64,000 bases of DNA, from the NCBI GenBank assembly GCA_017542245.1, contig JAFXXN010000192.1, positions 16,255 to 80,254 on the forward strand, read 5' to 3'. Of the stretch, positions 27,016 through 37,800 are shown piece by piece. The first letter of the stretch is position 1. Each line of letters opens with the position of its first letter. Both the position numbers and the translations under genes were made by a program. Source of the stretch: Lachnospiraceae bacterium (GTDB lineage: Bacteria; Bacillota; Clostridia; Lachnospirales; Lachnospiraceae). The notes under the pieces were generated by a model. The model ran no database searches. It was given only the letters and a program-made list of their open reading frames with translations, and was not told the DNA's origin.

Positions 27016-27060
27016 TCAATATGACAACATCCATTTTACGCTCCCCTGGATTTAGATACG

Positions 27061-27097
27061 GAAACTCCGCAGGATGATTCTTGTCCTGCGGAGTTTC
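27061..27097 (+). terminator. Strong hairpin after the vWA lipoprotein gene
   Basis: GAAACTCCGCAGG (27061-27073) pairs perfectly with CCTGCGGAGTTTC (27085-27097), a 13-bp stem. A clean T run is missing (TATTAAT follows), so termination is probable but not certain. Confidence 0.65.
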
Positions 27098-27126
27098 TAT
27101 TAATAGTAAAAACTTATTCTTTAAAA

Positions 27127-27173
27127 TCAACGTCACCTCGAAAACGCCTCCAGCGTTTCCTCGATAACAAAAC
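27127..27173. repeat. Short copy of a dispersed hairpin repeat
   Basis: 47 bp match 43240-43286 with 4 differences. It contains the hairpin AAACGC-ctcca-GCGTTT; the stem is unchanged between the copies while the loop differs. On the minus strand it starts 2 bp after the stop of the CofE-like gene. Confidence 0.75.
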
Positions 27174-27175
27174 AA

Positions 27176-28396
27176 TCAATATCCCTTGCTCAGGTTATCA
27201 AAATAACCCTGAATAAGTATTATAGGAGTTCCCTTATCACCGCTTCCGGAAGTAAGATCGCAAAGCGATCCGATAAGGTCGGTCAGTCTTCTCGGTGTAG
27301 TTCCCTGAGAAACCATATCCCCTACAAGTGATTTGTCTTTATTCTTTGCTAAGTCTGCATCCTTCTCGCGGATACGTTCTTCTATTGCTTTCTTAAGTTC
27401 ATCTCCCTTAAGCTCTGCAAAATCATTATCTGCAAGATATTTAAGTTTAAGTTCATTTGGCTGTCCGATAAGTCCTGCTGTATGGAAAGGAGATACTACC
27501 GGATCAGCAAGCTCCCAGATTTTTCCGACAGGATCCTTGAATGCACCGTCACCGTAAATCATAACTTCAATATTCTTTCCGGTTTTCTCCTTAAGCTGGG
27601 CTGCAATACCATCAACTATAGGCTGTGCATTATCCGGGAAAAGCTTAACAGTTTCTTCGGTAGCCTTATTTGTTCCGAGCAGGCCGTAGGAAGAATTACA
27701 TCCGCTGCCGTCAACGGGTGAAGTCAAAATATCATCAAGTCCTAAAACAATTTCTCCGCCTGCTGCCTTTAAAAGTCTTTTGGTACGTACTCTGGTATGT
27801 ATATCACAGCAGAGAACACTCTTCGTATATTTCAGAATAGTTCTGCAGTCATTAGCAAGAATAACCTCACATTCACAATCCTGGCTTTCTATAAGCTCCT
27901 TATAATACTGTATATAATCAACGCCGGTAAAAGGATGCTTAACAATACCGAAATAGTCTCTGAACTGCTTCTCTGTAAGTACATCCGTCCATGGATTAAT
28001 TCCTTTTTCGTCAAGAGAATCAAGATCTATCAAATGATTTCCAACTTCATCCGAAGGATAGCTCAGCATAAGGACTATCTTCTTTGCACCTCTTGCTATA
28101 CCCTTAAGGCAGATAGCAAAACGGTTACGGCTCAGAATTGGGAATATAACTCCTATTGTACTGTCACCAAATTTATTACTTATATCTTTAGCAATCTGAT
28201 CTACCGATGCATAATTACCCATTGCTCTAGCAACTACGGCCTCGGTAACCGCTACTACATCCCTGTCACGAAGTTCAAATCCTTCACCTTTAGCTGCTGC
28301 AAGCACGCTGTCAACAACGATCTGTGCGATATCATCTCCCTGTTTGATAATGGGCGCACGGACACCTCTTGATACTGTTCCTACGAATCTCTCCAT
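27176..28396 (-). CDS. CofE-like (coenzyme F420-0:glutamate ligase family) protein
   Basis: 406 residues. The N-terminal part matches the F420 ligase fold: TVSRGVRAPIIKQGDDI, LRDRDVVAVTEAVVARAMG, then a late VMIYGDGAFKDPVGKIWELADPVV metal-site segment and TSGSGDKGTPIILIQGY at the end. Firmicutes of this kind do not make F420 and no other F420 genes are visible, so the real substrate is probably another molecule receiving a glutamate or similar amide-linked residue. A DUF1846 gene lies 61 bp upstream on the same strand and may be cotranscribed. Family assignment is good; the reaction is unknown. Confidence 0.8.
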   Translation of the reverse strand: MERFVGTVSRGVRAPIIKQGDDIAQIVVDSVLAAAKGEGFELRDRDVVAVTEAVVARAMGNYASVDQIAKDISNKFGDSTIGVIFPILSRNRFAICLKGIARGAKKIVLMLSYPSDEVGNHLIDLDSLDEKGINPWTDVLTEKQFRDYFGIVKHPFTGVDYIQYYKELIESQDCECEVILANDCRTILKYTKSVLCCDIHTRVRTKRLLKAAGGEIVLGLDDILTSPVDGSGCNSSYGLLGTNKATEETVKLFPDNAQPIVDGIAAQLKEKTGKNIEVMIYGDGAFKDPVGKIWELADPVVSPFHTAGLIGQPNELKLKYLADNDFAELKGDELKKAIEERIREKDADLAKNKDKSLVGDMVSQGTTPRRLTDLIGSLCDLTSGSGDKGTPIILIQGYFDNLSKGY

Positions 28397-28457
28397 AGTC
28401 TTACCTCCATTTTACATTTTCTGTATTATCAACTTTACTTATGGCAATTTATAATTT

Positions 28458-29948
28458 TCATGATTTATGATAAAGCTTCTTGTTCTGATATACCGGTTCA
28501 GTCGTCAGATTTACACCAAGTTTTCTGAAAGTATTTACATCAACCTGTGAAAGGATTACACTTGAATGAACTTCACATCCCTTTAATTTCTCAATCTGCT
28601 GCATAGCAGTCTCGGCCAAAGGATCGGTTACGGCGCATATTGAAAGTGCGATCAAAACCTCATCCGTATGTAATCTCGGATTATGATTTCCCAGATGATT
28701 AACCTTTAAATCCTGAATAGGCTCAATGATGCTCGGAGAAATAAGTTCTATCCTGTCATCAATACCACCCAGTTCTTTTAATGCATTAAGTAAGAGTGCC
28801 GAAGATGCTCCAAGCAGTGAGCTGGTCTTTCCGGTAATTATCTTTCCGTTTGGAAGTTCCATGGCGGCCGCAGGCTCTCCTGTCTGTTCTGCTTTAATTC
28901 GTGCAGCAACCGTTACCGCTCTGTCATCACAGGTAATGCCTGCCTGCTTCATAAGCAGCTCGATCTTTAAGACTTCATCTTCGCTTCCGCTGCCTTTTCG
29001 AAGCTGACTTAAAGCATTATAATATCTTCTGATTATTTCCTGATTTGCGGCCTCCTTTACAACCTCGTCATCTGTTATACAGTTTCCAACCATGTTTACA
29101 CCCATATCGGTAGGAGACTTATAGGGTGATTCTCCGAGGATAGCCTCAAATATGGCATTCAGTACCGGGAATACTTCAACATCACGGTTATAATTTACTG
29201 CCATATTTCCATATGCTTCAAGATGGAACGGATCTAACATGTTTACATCATTCAAGTCAGCCGTTGCTGCTTCATATGCAAGATTAACCGGATGTTTAAG
29301 AGGAAGGTTCCAAACCGGGAAAGTCTCAAACTTTGCATATCCTGCCTTAATCCCGCGTTTGTTCTCATGATAGAGCTGAGAGAGACAAGTTGCCATCTTT
29401 CCGCTTCCCGGTCCCGGCGCCGTAACAACAACAAGTGAACGTTCGGTTTCAATATAATCATTTTTACCGTAACCTTCATCACTTACTATGAGGGAAATAT
29501 TTGCCGGATATCCCGGGATAGAATAATGTCTGTAAACCTTAATTCCTAAGCTTTCAAGTTTTTTCTCATAAGCAACCGCACTTGGCTGGGCTGCGTACTG
29601 CGTCAGTACAACACTTCCGACATAAAGCCCATATCCCCTGAATGCATCAATAAGACGAAGTACATCCGCATCATATGTGATTCCAAGATCACCACGAACC
29701 TTGTTTTTCTCTATATCGCCCGCATTTATAGCTATAACTATCTCGGCCTGATCCTTAAGATTTACAAGCATATTTATCTTACTGTCGGGGGCAAATCCCG
29801 GAAGAACCCTTGAAGCATGAAAATCATCAAAAAGCTTTCCGCCAAATTCAAGATACAGTTTTCCTCCGAAGCTGCCTATACGCTCCCTGATATGTTCTGA
29901 CTGCATCTTCAGATATTTATCATTATCAAAACCTAATTTTCTGTTCAC
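28458..29948 (-). CDS. DUF1846 family protein
   Basis: 496 residues, the usual length for DUF1846, starting at GTG 29948 with AAGGAGAG 10 bases upstream; the longer frame to 30029 has no ribosome site. Recognisable family segments are [19 protein letters not shown] at the start, [37 protein letters not shown] (a P-loop-like glycine-rich motif) and [23 protein letters not shown]. The family is widespread in anaerobic Firmicutes; structures show a nucleotide-binding-like fold but no settled function. It lies directly upstream of the CofE-like gene. Confidence 0.9.
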   Translation of the reverse strand: MNRKLGFDNDKYLKMQSEHIRERIGSFGGKLYLEFGGKLFDDFHASRVLPGFAPDSKINMLVNLKDQAEIVIAINAGDIEKNKVRGDLGITYDADVLRLIDAFRGYGLYVGSVVLTQYAAQPSAVAYEKKLESLGIKVYRHYSIPGYPANISLIVSDEGYGKNDYIETERSLVVVTAPGPGSGKMATCLSQLYHENKRGIKAGYAKFETFPVWNLPLKHPVNLAYEAATADLNDVNMLDPFHLEAYGNMAVNYNRDVEVFPVLNAIFEAILGESPYKSPTDMGVNMVGNCITDDEVVKEAANQEIIRRYYNALSQLRKGSGSEDEVLKIELLMKQAGITCDDRAVTVAARIKAEQTGEPAAAMELPNGKIITGKTSSLLGASSALLLNALKELGGIDDRIELISPSIIEPIQDLKVNHLGNHNPRLHTDEVLIALSICAVTDPLAETAMQQIEKLKGCEVHSSVILSQVDVNTFRKLGVNLTTEPVYQNKKLYHKS

Positions 29949-30095
29949 TGTGTTTATTCTCTCCTTCCGGATAATAGATGTATCGTATAAGCAACTGTTA
30001 TATCTGCATCCTTCATTTCTTAAAAACAAAAAAAATTATATCAAATCGTGCTGTTAATTTCAACATAAAATTAGCTTTTTTGAAAAATATTTATG

Positions 30096-30124
30096 TTGCA
30101 AAAACATAAAAAATCTTGTATTCT
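30096..30124 (+). promoter_or_regulatory. Promoter of the Na/Pi cotransporter gene
   Basis: TTGCAA (30096-30101), 17 bp, TATTCT (30119-30124). Leader of about 45 nt; ACGAGGT serves as ribosome site before ATG 30175. Confidence 0.6.
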
Positions 30125-30174
30125 TAAAGTGATAGCTTTTTGTAGAAAAAGGTCTCTTTTACGAGGTAATTAAG

Positions 30175-31962
30175 ATGGATCTGGCACATGTACTTCAGCT
30201 TATAGGCGGTATAGGACTGTTTTTATACGGAATGAAATATCTGGGTTCTTCACTTGAAAGACTTGCGGGAGCCCGGCTTGAAAAAACACTCGAAAAACTT
30301 ACCGGGAACCGTGTTTCCGGTCTTTCTTTCGGCATACTTGTTACAGCTGTCATCCAGAGTTCTTCTGCAACCACCATCATGCTCGTCGGTTTTGTTAATG
30401 CCGGTATAATGAAACTGGCACAAACAATTCCCGTTCTTCTCGGTGCCAATATCGGTACAACCGTTACAGGTCAGATATTAAGACTTGGCGATGTATCCGG
30501 AAACGGAAGCCTCTGGCTTACTATGTTAAAACCTTCTTCCTTTGCTCCGCTTATTATCGGTATCGGTGCTTTCATAATGCTCATGAGCAAGAAAAAGAAG
30601 GCTAATAATATTGCTTCCATACTTATAGGCTTCGGTATTCTGTTTTTCGGAATGACTACGATGGAAACAGCACTCGACCCTCTAAAGACTTCCGAATCAT
30701 TCCGGGAAGCTTTCACCACCTTCACCAATCCCTTTATCGGGCTTGCACTCGGCATAATTCTTGCCATGATCCTTCAGAGTTCCTCTGCCGCAGTAGGTAT
30801 TGTACAGGCAGTTGCCGCTGCTACGGGTAATGTAACCATGGCAGTAGTTGCGCCTATGGTGATAGGTATCAGTATCGGAAAACTTTTCCCTGTATTTCTT
30901 GCAAGCATCGGAACCAAAAAAGAAGCCCAGCAGGTTGCACTTTCACAGCTTTTCATAAGTGCCGTCGGAGGTCTCCTCGGTATGGTTGTCTTTTATGTTG
31001 CGGTAGTTCCCTTAGGACTGGTTAATATGGATACCGTAATGAACCGTGGTAATATAGCTGACTTCAATACCATATATAATGTTGTAGTCAGTCTATTCTT
31101 CCTTCCCTGGTGCAGCTTTGTGGCAAAAGTTGTCAAAAAAATCCGAAAGGATTCCCGCCCGAGCAAGATCGACCAGGAACTTGCCATGCTCGACGTCATC
31201 TTCTTAAAAACTCCTGCTGTCGCTTTGGAACAGTGCCGCAAAGTAATTAACGGCATGGGAACCACGGTTATAGAAAACTACGGTATAGCCATGGATATGC
31301 ATGAGGAATACAATGAAAAAGCAATAGAGCTTCTTAATGAAAACGAACGGTTTCTTGACAAATCAGAAACAGTCCTTAACGATTATATGGTTAAAGTAAA
31401 TGCATGTAACCTTAATCCGGAAGAACAGAAACTTGCCACAGAAATCCTCCACTCGGTCATGGATTTTGAACGAATGGGCGATCACTGTATAAAATTGTAT
31501 GATGTAGCAGAATATAACAAAAATGAAAAAATAGAGTTTTCACCTATTGCCAAAAAAGAGCTTGGAATCTTAAGTGAAGCCGTGTCCGAAATAGTAAAAA
31601 CCACGGTTGGATCCCTTACAATGGACAATCCCGAACTTGCTCTTAAAGTAGAACCTTTGAGGGATATAATCTCATCTTTGAGCGAATCTATAAGAGAACG
31701 CCATGTAAAACGTCTTCAGGCCGGTCATTGCACTGTTCAAAGCGGTATATCCCTGGTTGAATGTCTCACCAGTTTTGAAAGGATTTCGGCATACAGTTCC
31801 AATGTAGCCCTGCATGTTATTGAGCGTCATTATGCAAAGGGCAGTTTTGATATGCATCAATATACCAAGGATATAAAGGCAAATTCCAAAGAATATAAGG
31901 ATTTCCATGACTCCTATGAAGAAAAATATATCAAGGCATTAAATGATATTGCTGCTGTCTGA
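30175..31962 (+). CDS. Na+/phosphate cotransporter with C-terminal PhoU-like domain
   Basis: 595 residues. The N-terminal 320 residues form the NptA/PNaS membrane domain with its two inverted repeats, each carrying a QSSS motif (VIQSSSATTIMLVGF and ILQSSSAAVGIVQA), starting from LIGGIGLFLYGMKYLG. Residues about 340-560 are helical and PhoU-like (TEILHSVMDFERMGDHCIKLYD). The membrane part imports phosphate with sodium; the PhoU part is thought to regulate flux. A clear promoter precedes it and the tlyA gene converges with a 5-bp gap. Confidence 0.93.
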   Translation: MDLAHVLQLIGGIGLFLYGMKYLGSSLERLAGARLEKTLEKLTGNRVSGLSFGILVTAVIQSSSATTIMLVGFVNAGIMKLAQTIPVLLGANIGTTVTGQILRLGDVSGNGSLWLTMLKPSSFAPLIIGIGAFIMLMSKKKKANNIASILIGFGILFFGMTTMETALDPLKTSESFREAFTTFTNPFIGLALGIILAMILQSSSAAVGIVQAVAAATGNVTMAVVAPMVIGISIGKLFPVFLASIGTKKEAQQVALSQLFISAVGGLLGMVVFYVAVVPLGLVNMDTVMNRGNIADFNTIYNVVVSLFFLPWCSFVAKVVKKIRKDSRPSKIDQELAMLDVIFLKTPAVALEQCRKVINGMGTTVIENYGIAMDMHEEYNEKAIELLNENERFLDKSETVLNDYMVKVNACNLNPEEQKLATEILHSVMDFERMGDHCIKLYDVAEYNKNEKIEFSPIAKKELGILSEAVSEIVKTTVGSLTMDNPELALKVEPLRDIISSLSESIRERHVKRLQAGHCTVQSGISLVECLTSFERISAYSSNVALHVIERHYAKGSFDMHQYTKDIKANSKEYKDFHDSYEEKYIKALNDIAAV

Positions 31963-31967
31963 AAACA

Positions 31968-32705
31968 TCAATATACCTTATGTTCAAATAAAGACAGGTA
32001 TTCAGTATTCCCGTCTCCTCCTTTTATAGGAGACGCTATGTGTTTTATATATCTGAATCCAATATTTTCCATATCGCGGATGACTCTGTTTACTACTTCG
32101 ATACGTATCAGGTCATCCGTTATTACGCCCTTATATTTTGCAGCAAGTTTGGGACCGCATTCAAACTGAGGTTTTATAAGTGCCATCAACATAAAATCAT
32201 GTTTTGAATTTCCCAGATTTTTAAGGGCTATAGGGAGTGATATGAAAGACGCATCACAAACCGCATAGTCGATATCTGAATAATTCTCCTCTTCAAAATC
32301 CCTTATATCAGTTTTTTCATGAAGTTCAACTCTCGGATCACTCTTAAGTTTTTCATCCATTATGTCCGTTCCGACATCCACAGCTATAATCTTTGCTGCC
32401 CCATGTTTTAGCGCACAATCCGTAAAGCCTCCGGTAGATGAACCGATGTCAAGTATTACCTTATCCTTAAAATCCAGTCCGAATTCTCTGATTGCCCCTT
32501 CAAGTTTCAGTCCCCCACGGGATACATATTTTAACACTTCATTCTCAGAAATAGTTATCAGATCCTTTTCCAAAACCAACTGACCGGTTTTCGTAACCTG
32601 TTTTCCGTTACAGTAGACGAATCCGCCCCTTATCAGTTCCTGGGCTTTTGACCGGCTTTTTATCCCAAGGCTTTCCGTCATATATACATCAATCCGTTTT
32701 CCCAT
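31968..32705 (-). CDS. tlyA: TlyA-family rRNA 2'-O-methyltransferase
   Basis: 245 residues from ATG 32705, preceded by AAGGAAA. An N-terminal S4 RNA-binding domain (RIDVYMTESLGIKSRSKAQELI) is followed by an FtsJ-type methyltransferase with the SAM motif LDIGSSTGGFTDCALKHGA, DVGTDIMDEK, and CDASFISLPIAL. The family methylates 16S/23S rRNA and was earlier called hemolysin. A 264-residue start further upstream would read through a terminator-like hairpin and is disfavoured. Confidence 0.93.
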   Translation of the reverse strand: MGKRIDVYMTESLGIKSRSKAQELIRGGFVYCNGKQVTKTGQLVLEKDLITISENEVLKYVSRGGLKLEGAIREFGLDFKDKVILDIGSSTGGFTDCALKHGAAKIIAVDVGTDIMDEKLKSDPRVELHEKTDIRDFEEENYSDIDYAVCDASFISLPIALKNLGNSKHDFMLMALIKPQFECGPKLAAKYKGVITDDLIRIEVVNRVIRDMENIGFRYIKHIASPIKGGDGNTEYLSLFEHKVY

Positions 32706-32724
32706 AAATAAATATTTCCTTATC

Positions 32725-32757
32725 AAAACACCCCTGAAGGCATGCCTTACAGGGGTA
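32725..32757 (-). terminator. Hairpin between the kinase-like gene and tlyA
   Basis: ACCCCTG (32730-32736) and CAGGGGT (32750-32756) enclose the self-complementary AAGGCATGCCTT (32737-32748). On the minus strand GTTTTGATA follows, so it may partly terminate or attenuate reading into tlyA. Confidence 0.6.
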
Positions 32758-32766
32758 TACAAAATT

Positions 32767-33519
32767 TTATAAACATTTTACGGATACAAACTCATATCCT
32801 TCCCTTGCTGCTTTTTCTATACTGTCACGGCCTGAAACAATTTCAAAATCTTCTGCTCCGGGTGTGATCACAGCTTCCGTCTCAAATACCTCATCATTAT
32901 CACGGGTATTTCCCGCCTTATCCTTCAGCAGGCGGGCAGGTGACAGAAGGAAACGTGCTCCTTTACCTTCTTCAAACCTCTTTTTCTCGTTAATAATGAT
33001 CTCTGCCAATACTTCAGGCTTTGTAAATGTTGAATCCAGGACAAGATCGTAATTATTCAGGTTAAAATAATCGATCCCGTATAATTCCCTGTACCTCGCA
33101 TCCTCAGTCCGCGCCCGTTCAATAAGGTTTAATTTAGCGTCTTCAAGCGAAGAATAGCTTTCAACCTCACCGCGTTTGTTGTCATTAAAAACACGTCTGG
33201 AAGCTTCATCGATACTCACTGAAAGGAAAACTTTAAAAGCATTTTCCGCGAAATGCCAAGCCAGCCTTGAGTCAAAGAAAAGCTCCTTCTTACTTTCTAT
33301 CGAAAGCTGTCTGACTTTTTCATCAATAATGTTGTCAAAAGAATGATCCTGCTGCATAAGCTTGTTCATCTCAAGCACTGTAAGTCCGCGTTCTTCTGCA
33401 AGCTCACGCTGTATCTTACCGGTCGAATATATTTCTAATCCGTATTTCTCCTGCATTATCTTTGCAATGGTCGATTTACCGCTTCCGAGATTTCCTGTTA
33501 ACGTAATATGCATCTTCAT
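32767..33519 (-). CDS. Cytidylate-kinase-like P-loop protein
   Basis: 250 residues. The Walker A motif GNLGSGKSTIAK lies at the N-terminus, followed by a CMP-kinase-like NMP region (YSTGKIQRELAEERGLTVLEMNKLM) and a LID-like segment with SRRVFNDNKRGE. This fits the cytidylate_kin2 group of nucleoside/nucleotide kinases. About 70 residues past the kinase fold form an extra Lys/Glu-rich C-terminal extension that I do not recognise. ATG 33519 is preceded by GAGGTGAT. Substrate not determined. Confidence 0.8.
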   Translation of the reverse strand: MKMHITLTGNLGSGKSTIAKIMQEKYGLEIYSTGKIQRELAEERGLTVLEMNKLMQQDHSFDNIIDEKVRQLSIESKKELFFDSRLAWHFAENAFKVFLSVSIDEASRRVFNDNKRGEVESYSSLEDAKLNLIERARTEDARYRELYGIDYFNLNNYDLVLDSTFTKPEVLAEIIINEKKRFEEGKGARFLLSPARLLKDKAGNTRDNDEVFETEAVITPGAEDFEIVSGRDSIEKAAREGYEFVSVKCL

Positions 33520-33547
33520 CACCTCGTATACTTTGGTTCAACAGACA

Positions 33548-34798
33548 TTATTTACCTGATCCCTGGGGATAATATACATACTCAACTTCCTGAGGAACTT
33601 CTTCTATAGTCCAGTTATCCGTCCACGGTATCTTACCCTTCTTTAATGTAGGTCTGACATCGGGAGCCTCAGCAAGCTTAAGCTGTTCCCTGATAGCCTT
33701 GGTTTCGGTATCCTTTGAAGAACCGGCTCTGATAGTAACTTCAGTTCCGGGAGCTGCATTATAATATATCCATCTTGCATCGGGAACAGGAAGTCTTACA
33801 CAGCCGTGTGAAACAGCATTTCCAAGGTTATTCCAAGATGTTCTGGTCCAGGAATTTGCATCTCCTAATGTATCGTAAAGAATTGAATGGAAATATGTGG
33901 CGCTGGTGATCAGGCTCCAATACTGTGCATTTCCGCCTACATTGAAATGGCCAAACCTTACCTTAGTAGATTTCATCTTGAAAGTTCCCTGTCTTGTAGG
34001 TGTAGAAGATTTACCTACAGTACAAAGCATATATCTTACGGGGATGGTATATTTTCCGTTACTGTCCTTAGTGTATACCATTACCACTCTCCAGTAAAGG
34101 TCAACTATGATCTTATAAGTATCAGGGCTGGGACAAGCCTTAGGATATCCTGATTCTCCGGAGTCACCTACAAGTTCTTCAAATGTCATATGAGTAGTAG
34201 GTGCAAGATCATCAAATGTAGGATTCTCAATTATCTTAATCTTCTCATATACATGAATAGTTACACTGTAACTTTTCCCGCTCTTACAGCTGGCTGTAAT
34301 GGTCGCCATACCTGTCTTATTTGCAGTGATCACACCATCATCATCGACTGAAGCGATTCTCGGAGAAGATGAAGAGAACTTTTCAACCTTATCTCCTTTA
34401 ACCTTTGCTTTCATAGTGTTTCCGATTCTCATATAATCATCTTTAACACTTATGTAAGGCTCTACAACAGTTACTTTACATGTATATTTAATATCGTTGC
34501 ATTTTGCCTTGATCTTACATTCTCCGGCTCCGACTCCGACAACAACACCGTTTTCAACTGTTGCCACATTTGTATCGGAACTCAGCCACCATTTGATCTT
34601 CTTAGGCGCATTATTCAGAACGAGCTTAAACTTTTTACCGACATATATTGTCTTTTCGGTATAGTTAAGACCTATCTCTTCTGAGCCCTCAGCCTCATCA
34701 GCTCTTACGGGAGTGCTGAAACTTCCCGATAATACTGCGATTATAACCAACATTGTTATAATCCTGATCATAGTTTTGCCTTTTTCTCCTATCTTCAC
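33548..34798 (-). CDS. L,D-transpeptidase with bacterial Ig-like (Big2) domains
   Basis: 416 residues from GTG 34798, which has AAGGAGG 5 bases upstream; ATG 34774 is an alternative. A signal peptide (MIRIITMLVIIAVLSGSFSTPVRA) sends it outside. Two Big2-like repeats follow (for example TNVATVENGVVVGVGAGECKIKAKC and ASVDDDGVITANKTGMATITASC). The C-terminal YkuD domain carries the catalytic motif SHGCVRLPVPDA (Cys about residue 332). It cross-links peptidoglycan through 3-3 bonds or attaches proteins to it. It is one of two peptidoglycan cross-linking enzymes in the window, the other being the class A PBP. Confidence 0.93.
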   Translation of the reverse strand: MKIGEKGKTMIRIITMLVIIAVLSGSFSTPVRADEAEGSEEIGLNYTEKTIYVGKKFKLVLNNAPKKIKWWLSSDTNVATVENGVVVGVGAGECKIKAKCNDIKYTCKVTVVEPYISVKDDYMRIGNTMKAKVKGDKVEKFSSSSPRIASVDDDGVITANKTGMATITASCKSGKSYSVTIHVYEKIKIIENPTFDDLAPTTHMTFEELVGDSGESGYPKACPSPDTYKIIVDLYWRVVMVYTKDSNGKYTIPVRYMLCTVGKSSTPTRQGTFKMKSTKVRFGHFNVGGNAQYWSLITSATYFHSILYDTLGDANSWTRTSWNNLGNAVSHGCVRLPVPDARWIYYNAAPGTEVTIRAGSSKDTETKAIREQLKLAEAPDVRPTLKKGKIPWTDNWTIEEVPQEVEYVYYPQGSGK

Positions 34799-34881
34799 TT
34801 TTTCCTCCTTATAATATCCGGTTCCGGCAGAAATATACTGCCGTTCTCCGGTAATGTTCTCTCGTACCACATACTCCTGTT

Positions 34882-37800
34882 TTATTTGATTGAAGCATGA
34901 AGTTCCTGAATGGAGCGGATCGGCGAAGTCTGTCCGCGTTTTACTGCAAGTATGCCCTTAGCCGCCGCCTTGGCTGCTGCCATGGTAGTTATATAAGGAA
35001 CATGCTCTCTGATAGCAGACTTACGAATATAACTTCCGTCATTTCCGGCTTTCTTTCCTGCAGGAGTATTGATAATAAGCTGAACCTGTTTGTTGATGAT
35101 AATATCTTCAACATTAGGACGGCCTTCTCCTAATTTATCAATCTTTTCAACATTAAATCCTGCTGCCTTTATAAGCTCGTAAGTCCTTCCGGTCGCTATA
35201 AATGTAAATCCTGCTTCCGCTAAGTCTCTGACTGCTTCCAAAACTTCAGTCTTATCGCGGTCATTTACACTGACAAGTGCCTTTCCTTCTGTAGGAAGTA
35301 CTGTCTGAGTAGCTTCTTCTGCCTTAAAGAATGCTTCTCCAAAGTTATCCGAAATACCAAGAACTTCACCTGTCGAACGCATCTCGGGACCAAGTACGGG
35401 GTCAACCTCCGGGAACATATTGAACGGGAATACCGCTTCCTTTACTCCATAGTAAGGAATATCGCGCTCCTTTAAATCATGTATGGGTGAAGGACGTCCT
35501 GTAATCTCCTTAGTGATTATCTCTGTAGCGATGGGTACCATATTTACTGCACAAACCTTTGATACAAGCGGTACCGTACGTGATGCACGAGGGTTTGCTT
35601 CTATAACGTAAACCTTGTCGTTTTCTATCGCATACTGCATATTCATAAGTCCCTGTACATGCAGTTCTTCTGCTATCTTTCTTGTATAATCTTCAATTGT
35701 CTTAATATTCTTTAATGAAAGGTTCAATGAAGGAATGATACATGCGGAATCTCCCGAATGGATACCTGCAAGTTCGATATGCTCCATAACAGCGGGAACA
35801 TATGCATGCTGTCCGTCACAAATCGCATCTGCCTCACACTCTGTAGCATGACGAAGGAATCTGTCGATAAGAATAGGACGGTCAGGTGTTACGCCAACTG
35901 CTGCAGCCATATATTCCTTCAATGTATCACGGTCATATACGACTTCCATTCCACGTCCGCCAAGTACATATGAAGGACGTACCATAACAGGATATCCGAT
36001 TCTTTCTGCAACTTCAATAGCTTCATCAACATTTACTGCCATACCTGCCTCAGGCATCGGTATATTCAGTTTTTCCATCATTGCACGGAATCTGTCTCGA
36101 TCCTCTGCAAGGTCGATAACCTCAGGAGTAGTTCCAAGGATCTTTACTCCGTTAGCCTGAAGCTGTGAAGCAAGGTTAAGAGGTGTCTGTCCTCCGAACT
36201 GAGCAATAACTCCCACAGGCTTTTCTTCATTGTATATACTTAATACATCCTCTAATGTCAGGGGCTCAAAATAGAGCTTGTCCGATGTATCATAGTCTGT
36301 TGAAACCGTCTCGGGATTACAGTTTACGATAATAGTCTCAAATCCGAGCCTCTTAAGAGACAAAGCTGCATGAACGCTGCAGTAATCGAATTCGATACCC
36401 TGACCGATTCTGTTAGGACCACCGCCTAAGATCATTATTTTCTTCTTGCCGTTATCAACTGCGGGTACACCCTTACCTTCGGGAATATTGTAGCTTGAAT
36501 AGTAGTATGCACTGTTCTCGGTACCGCTGACATGTACGCCTTCCCAACGCTCTACGATACCTGCCTCAATTCTTGCATTTCTGATGTCTGCCTCGGATAC
36601 TTCCAAAAGTTTAGCAAGATACTTATCTGAGAAACCATCCTGCTTGGCAGTTCTCAATACATCAGCTGAAGGAACGGCACCTTTCATGGCGATAAGGCTT
36701 TCTTCTTCCTCAACAAGTTCTAACATCTGCTCAATAAAATATTTCTTGATCTTGGTAAGGTTATAAAGCTCATCTATCGAAGCACCCTTACGAAGAGCTT
36801 CATACATAATGAACTGTCTCTCGCTCGAAGGGTTCTTTAAAAGATTTAAGAGCTCTTTTACATCCATATCGTGGAATGTCTTGGCAAATCCTAAACCGTA
36901 TCTTCCGGTCTCAAGGCTTCTGATTGCCTTTTGGAATGCTTCCTTATAAGTCTTACCGATGCTCATTACCTCGCCTACCGCGCGCATCTGGGTTCCTAAT
37001 TTATCCTGAACACCCTTGAACTTCTCGAATGCCCAACGTGCAAACTTGATAACAACATAATCTCCGTCAGGAACATACTTGTCAAGTGAGCCGTACTTTC
37101 CACAAGGAATCTCATCAAGTGTAAGTCCCGAAGCAAGCATTGCTGAAACCATGGCAATGGGGAATCCCGTTGCTTTGGAAGCAAGCGCCGATGAACGTGA
37201 AGTTCTGGGATTGATCTCTATTACTATAATTCTGTCGGATACAGGATCATGTGCAAACTGTACATTCGTTCCGCCGATAACCTGTACTTCATTTACAATC
37301 TTATATGCCTGCTCCTGAAGACGATCCATAACTTCCTGTGAAATAGTAAGCATGGGAGCTGAACAGAAAGAATCACCGGTATGAACACCCATGGGATCGA
37401 TGTTCTCGATAAAGCAGACGGTGATCATCTGTCCCTTAGCATCTCTTACAACTTCAAGCTCAAGTTCTTCCCATCCCATGATGGACTCTTCTACAAGAAC
37501 CTGACCTACAAGAGAAGCCTGAATACCGCGTTCGCAGACAATCTTTAACTCTTCTGTGTTGTATACAAGTCCGCCGCCTGCGCCACCCATAGTGTATGCG
37601 GGACGAAGTACTACAGGATATCCGAGTTTATCGGCTATAGCCAAAGCATCCTCAACCGAATAAGCAACTTCTGACCTTGCCATCTCAATACCAAGTTTGT
37701 TCATGGTATTTTTAAATTCTATTCTGTCTTCACCACGCTCAATGGCATCAAGCTGGACACCTATAACCTTCACGCCGTACTTGTCAAGTATTCCTTTTTC

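Noticed and set aside
27176-28396. Annotating the CofE-like gene as part of F420 biosynthesis
   Set aside because: No other F420 gene is visible and the lineage inferred does not use F420; only the fold family is claimed.
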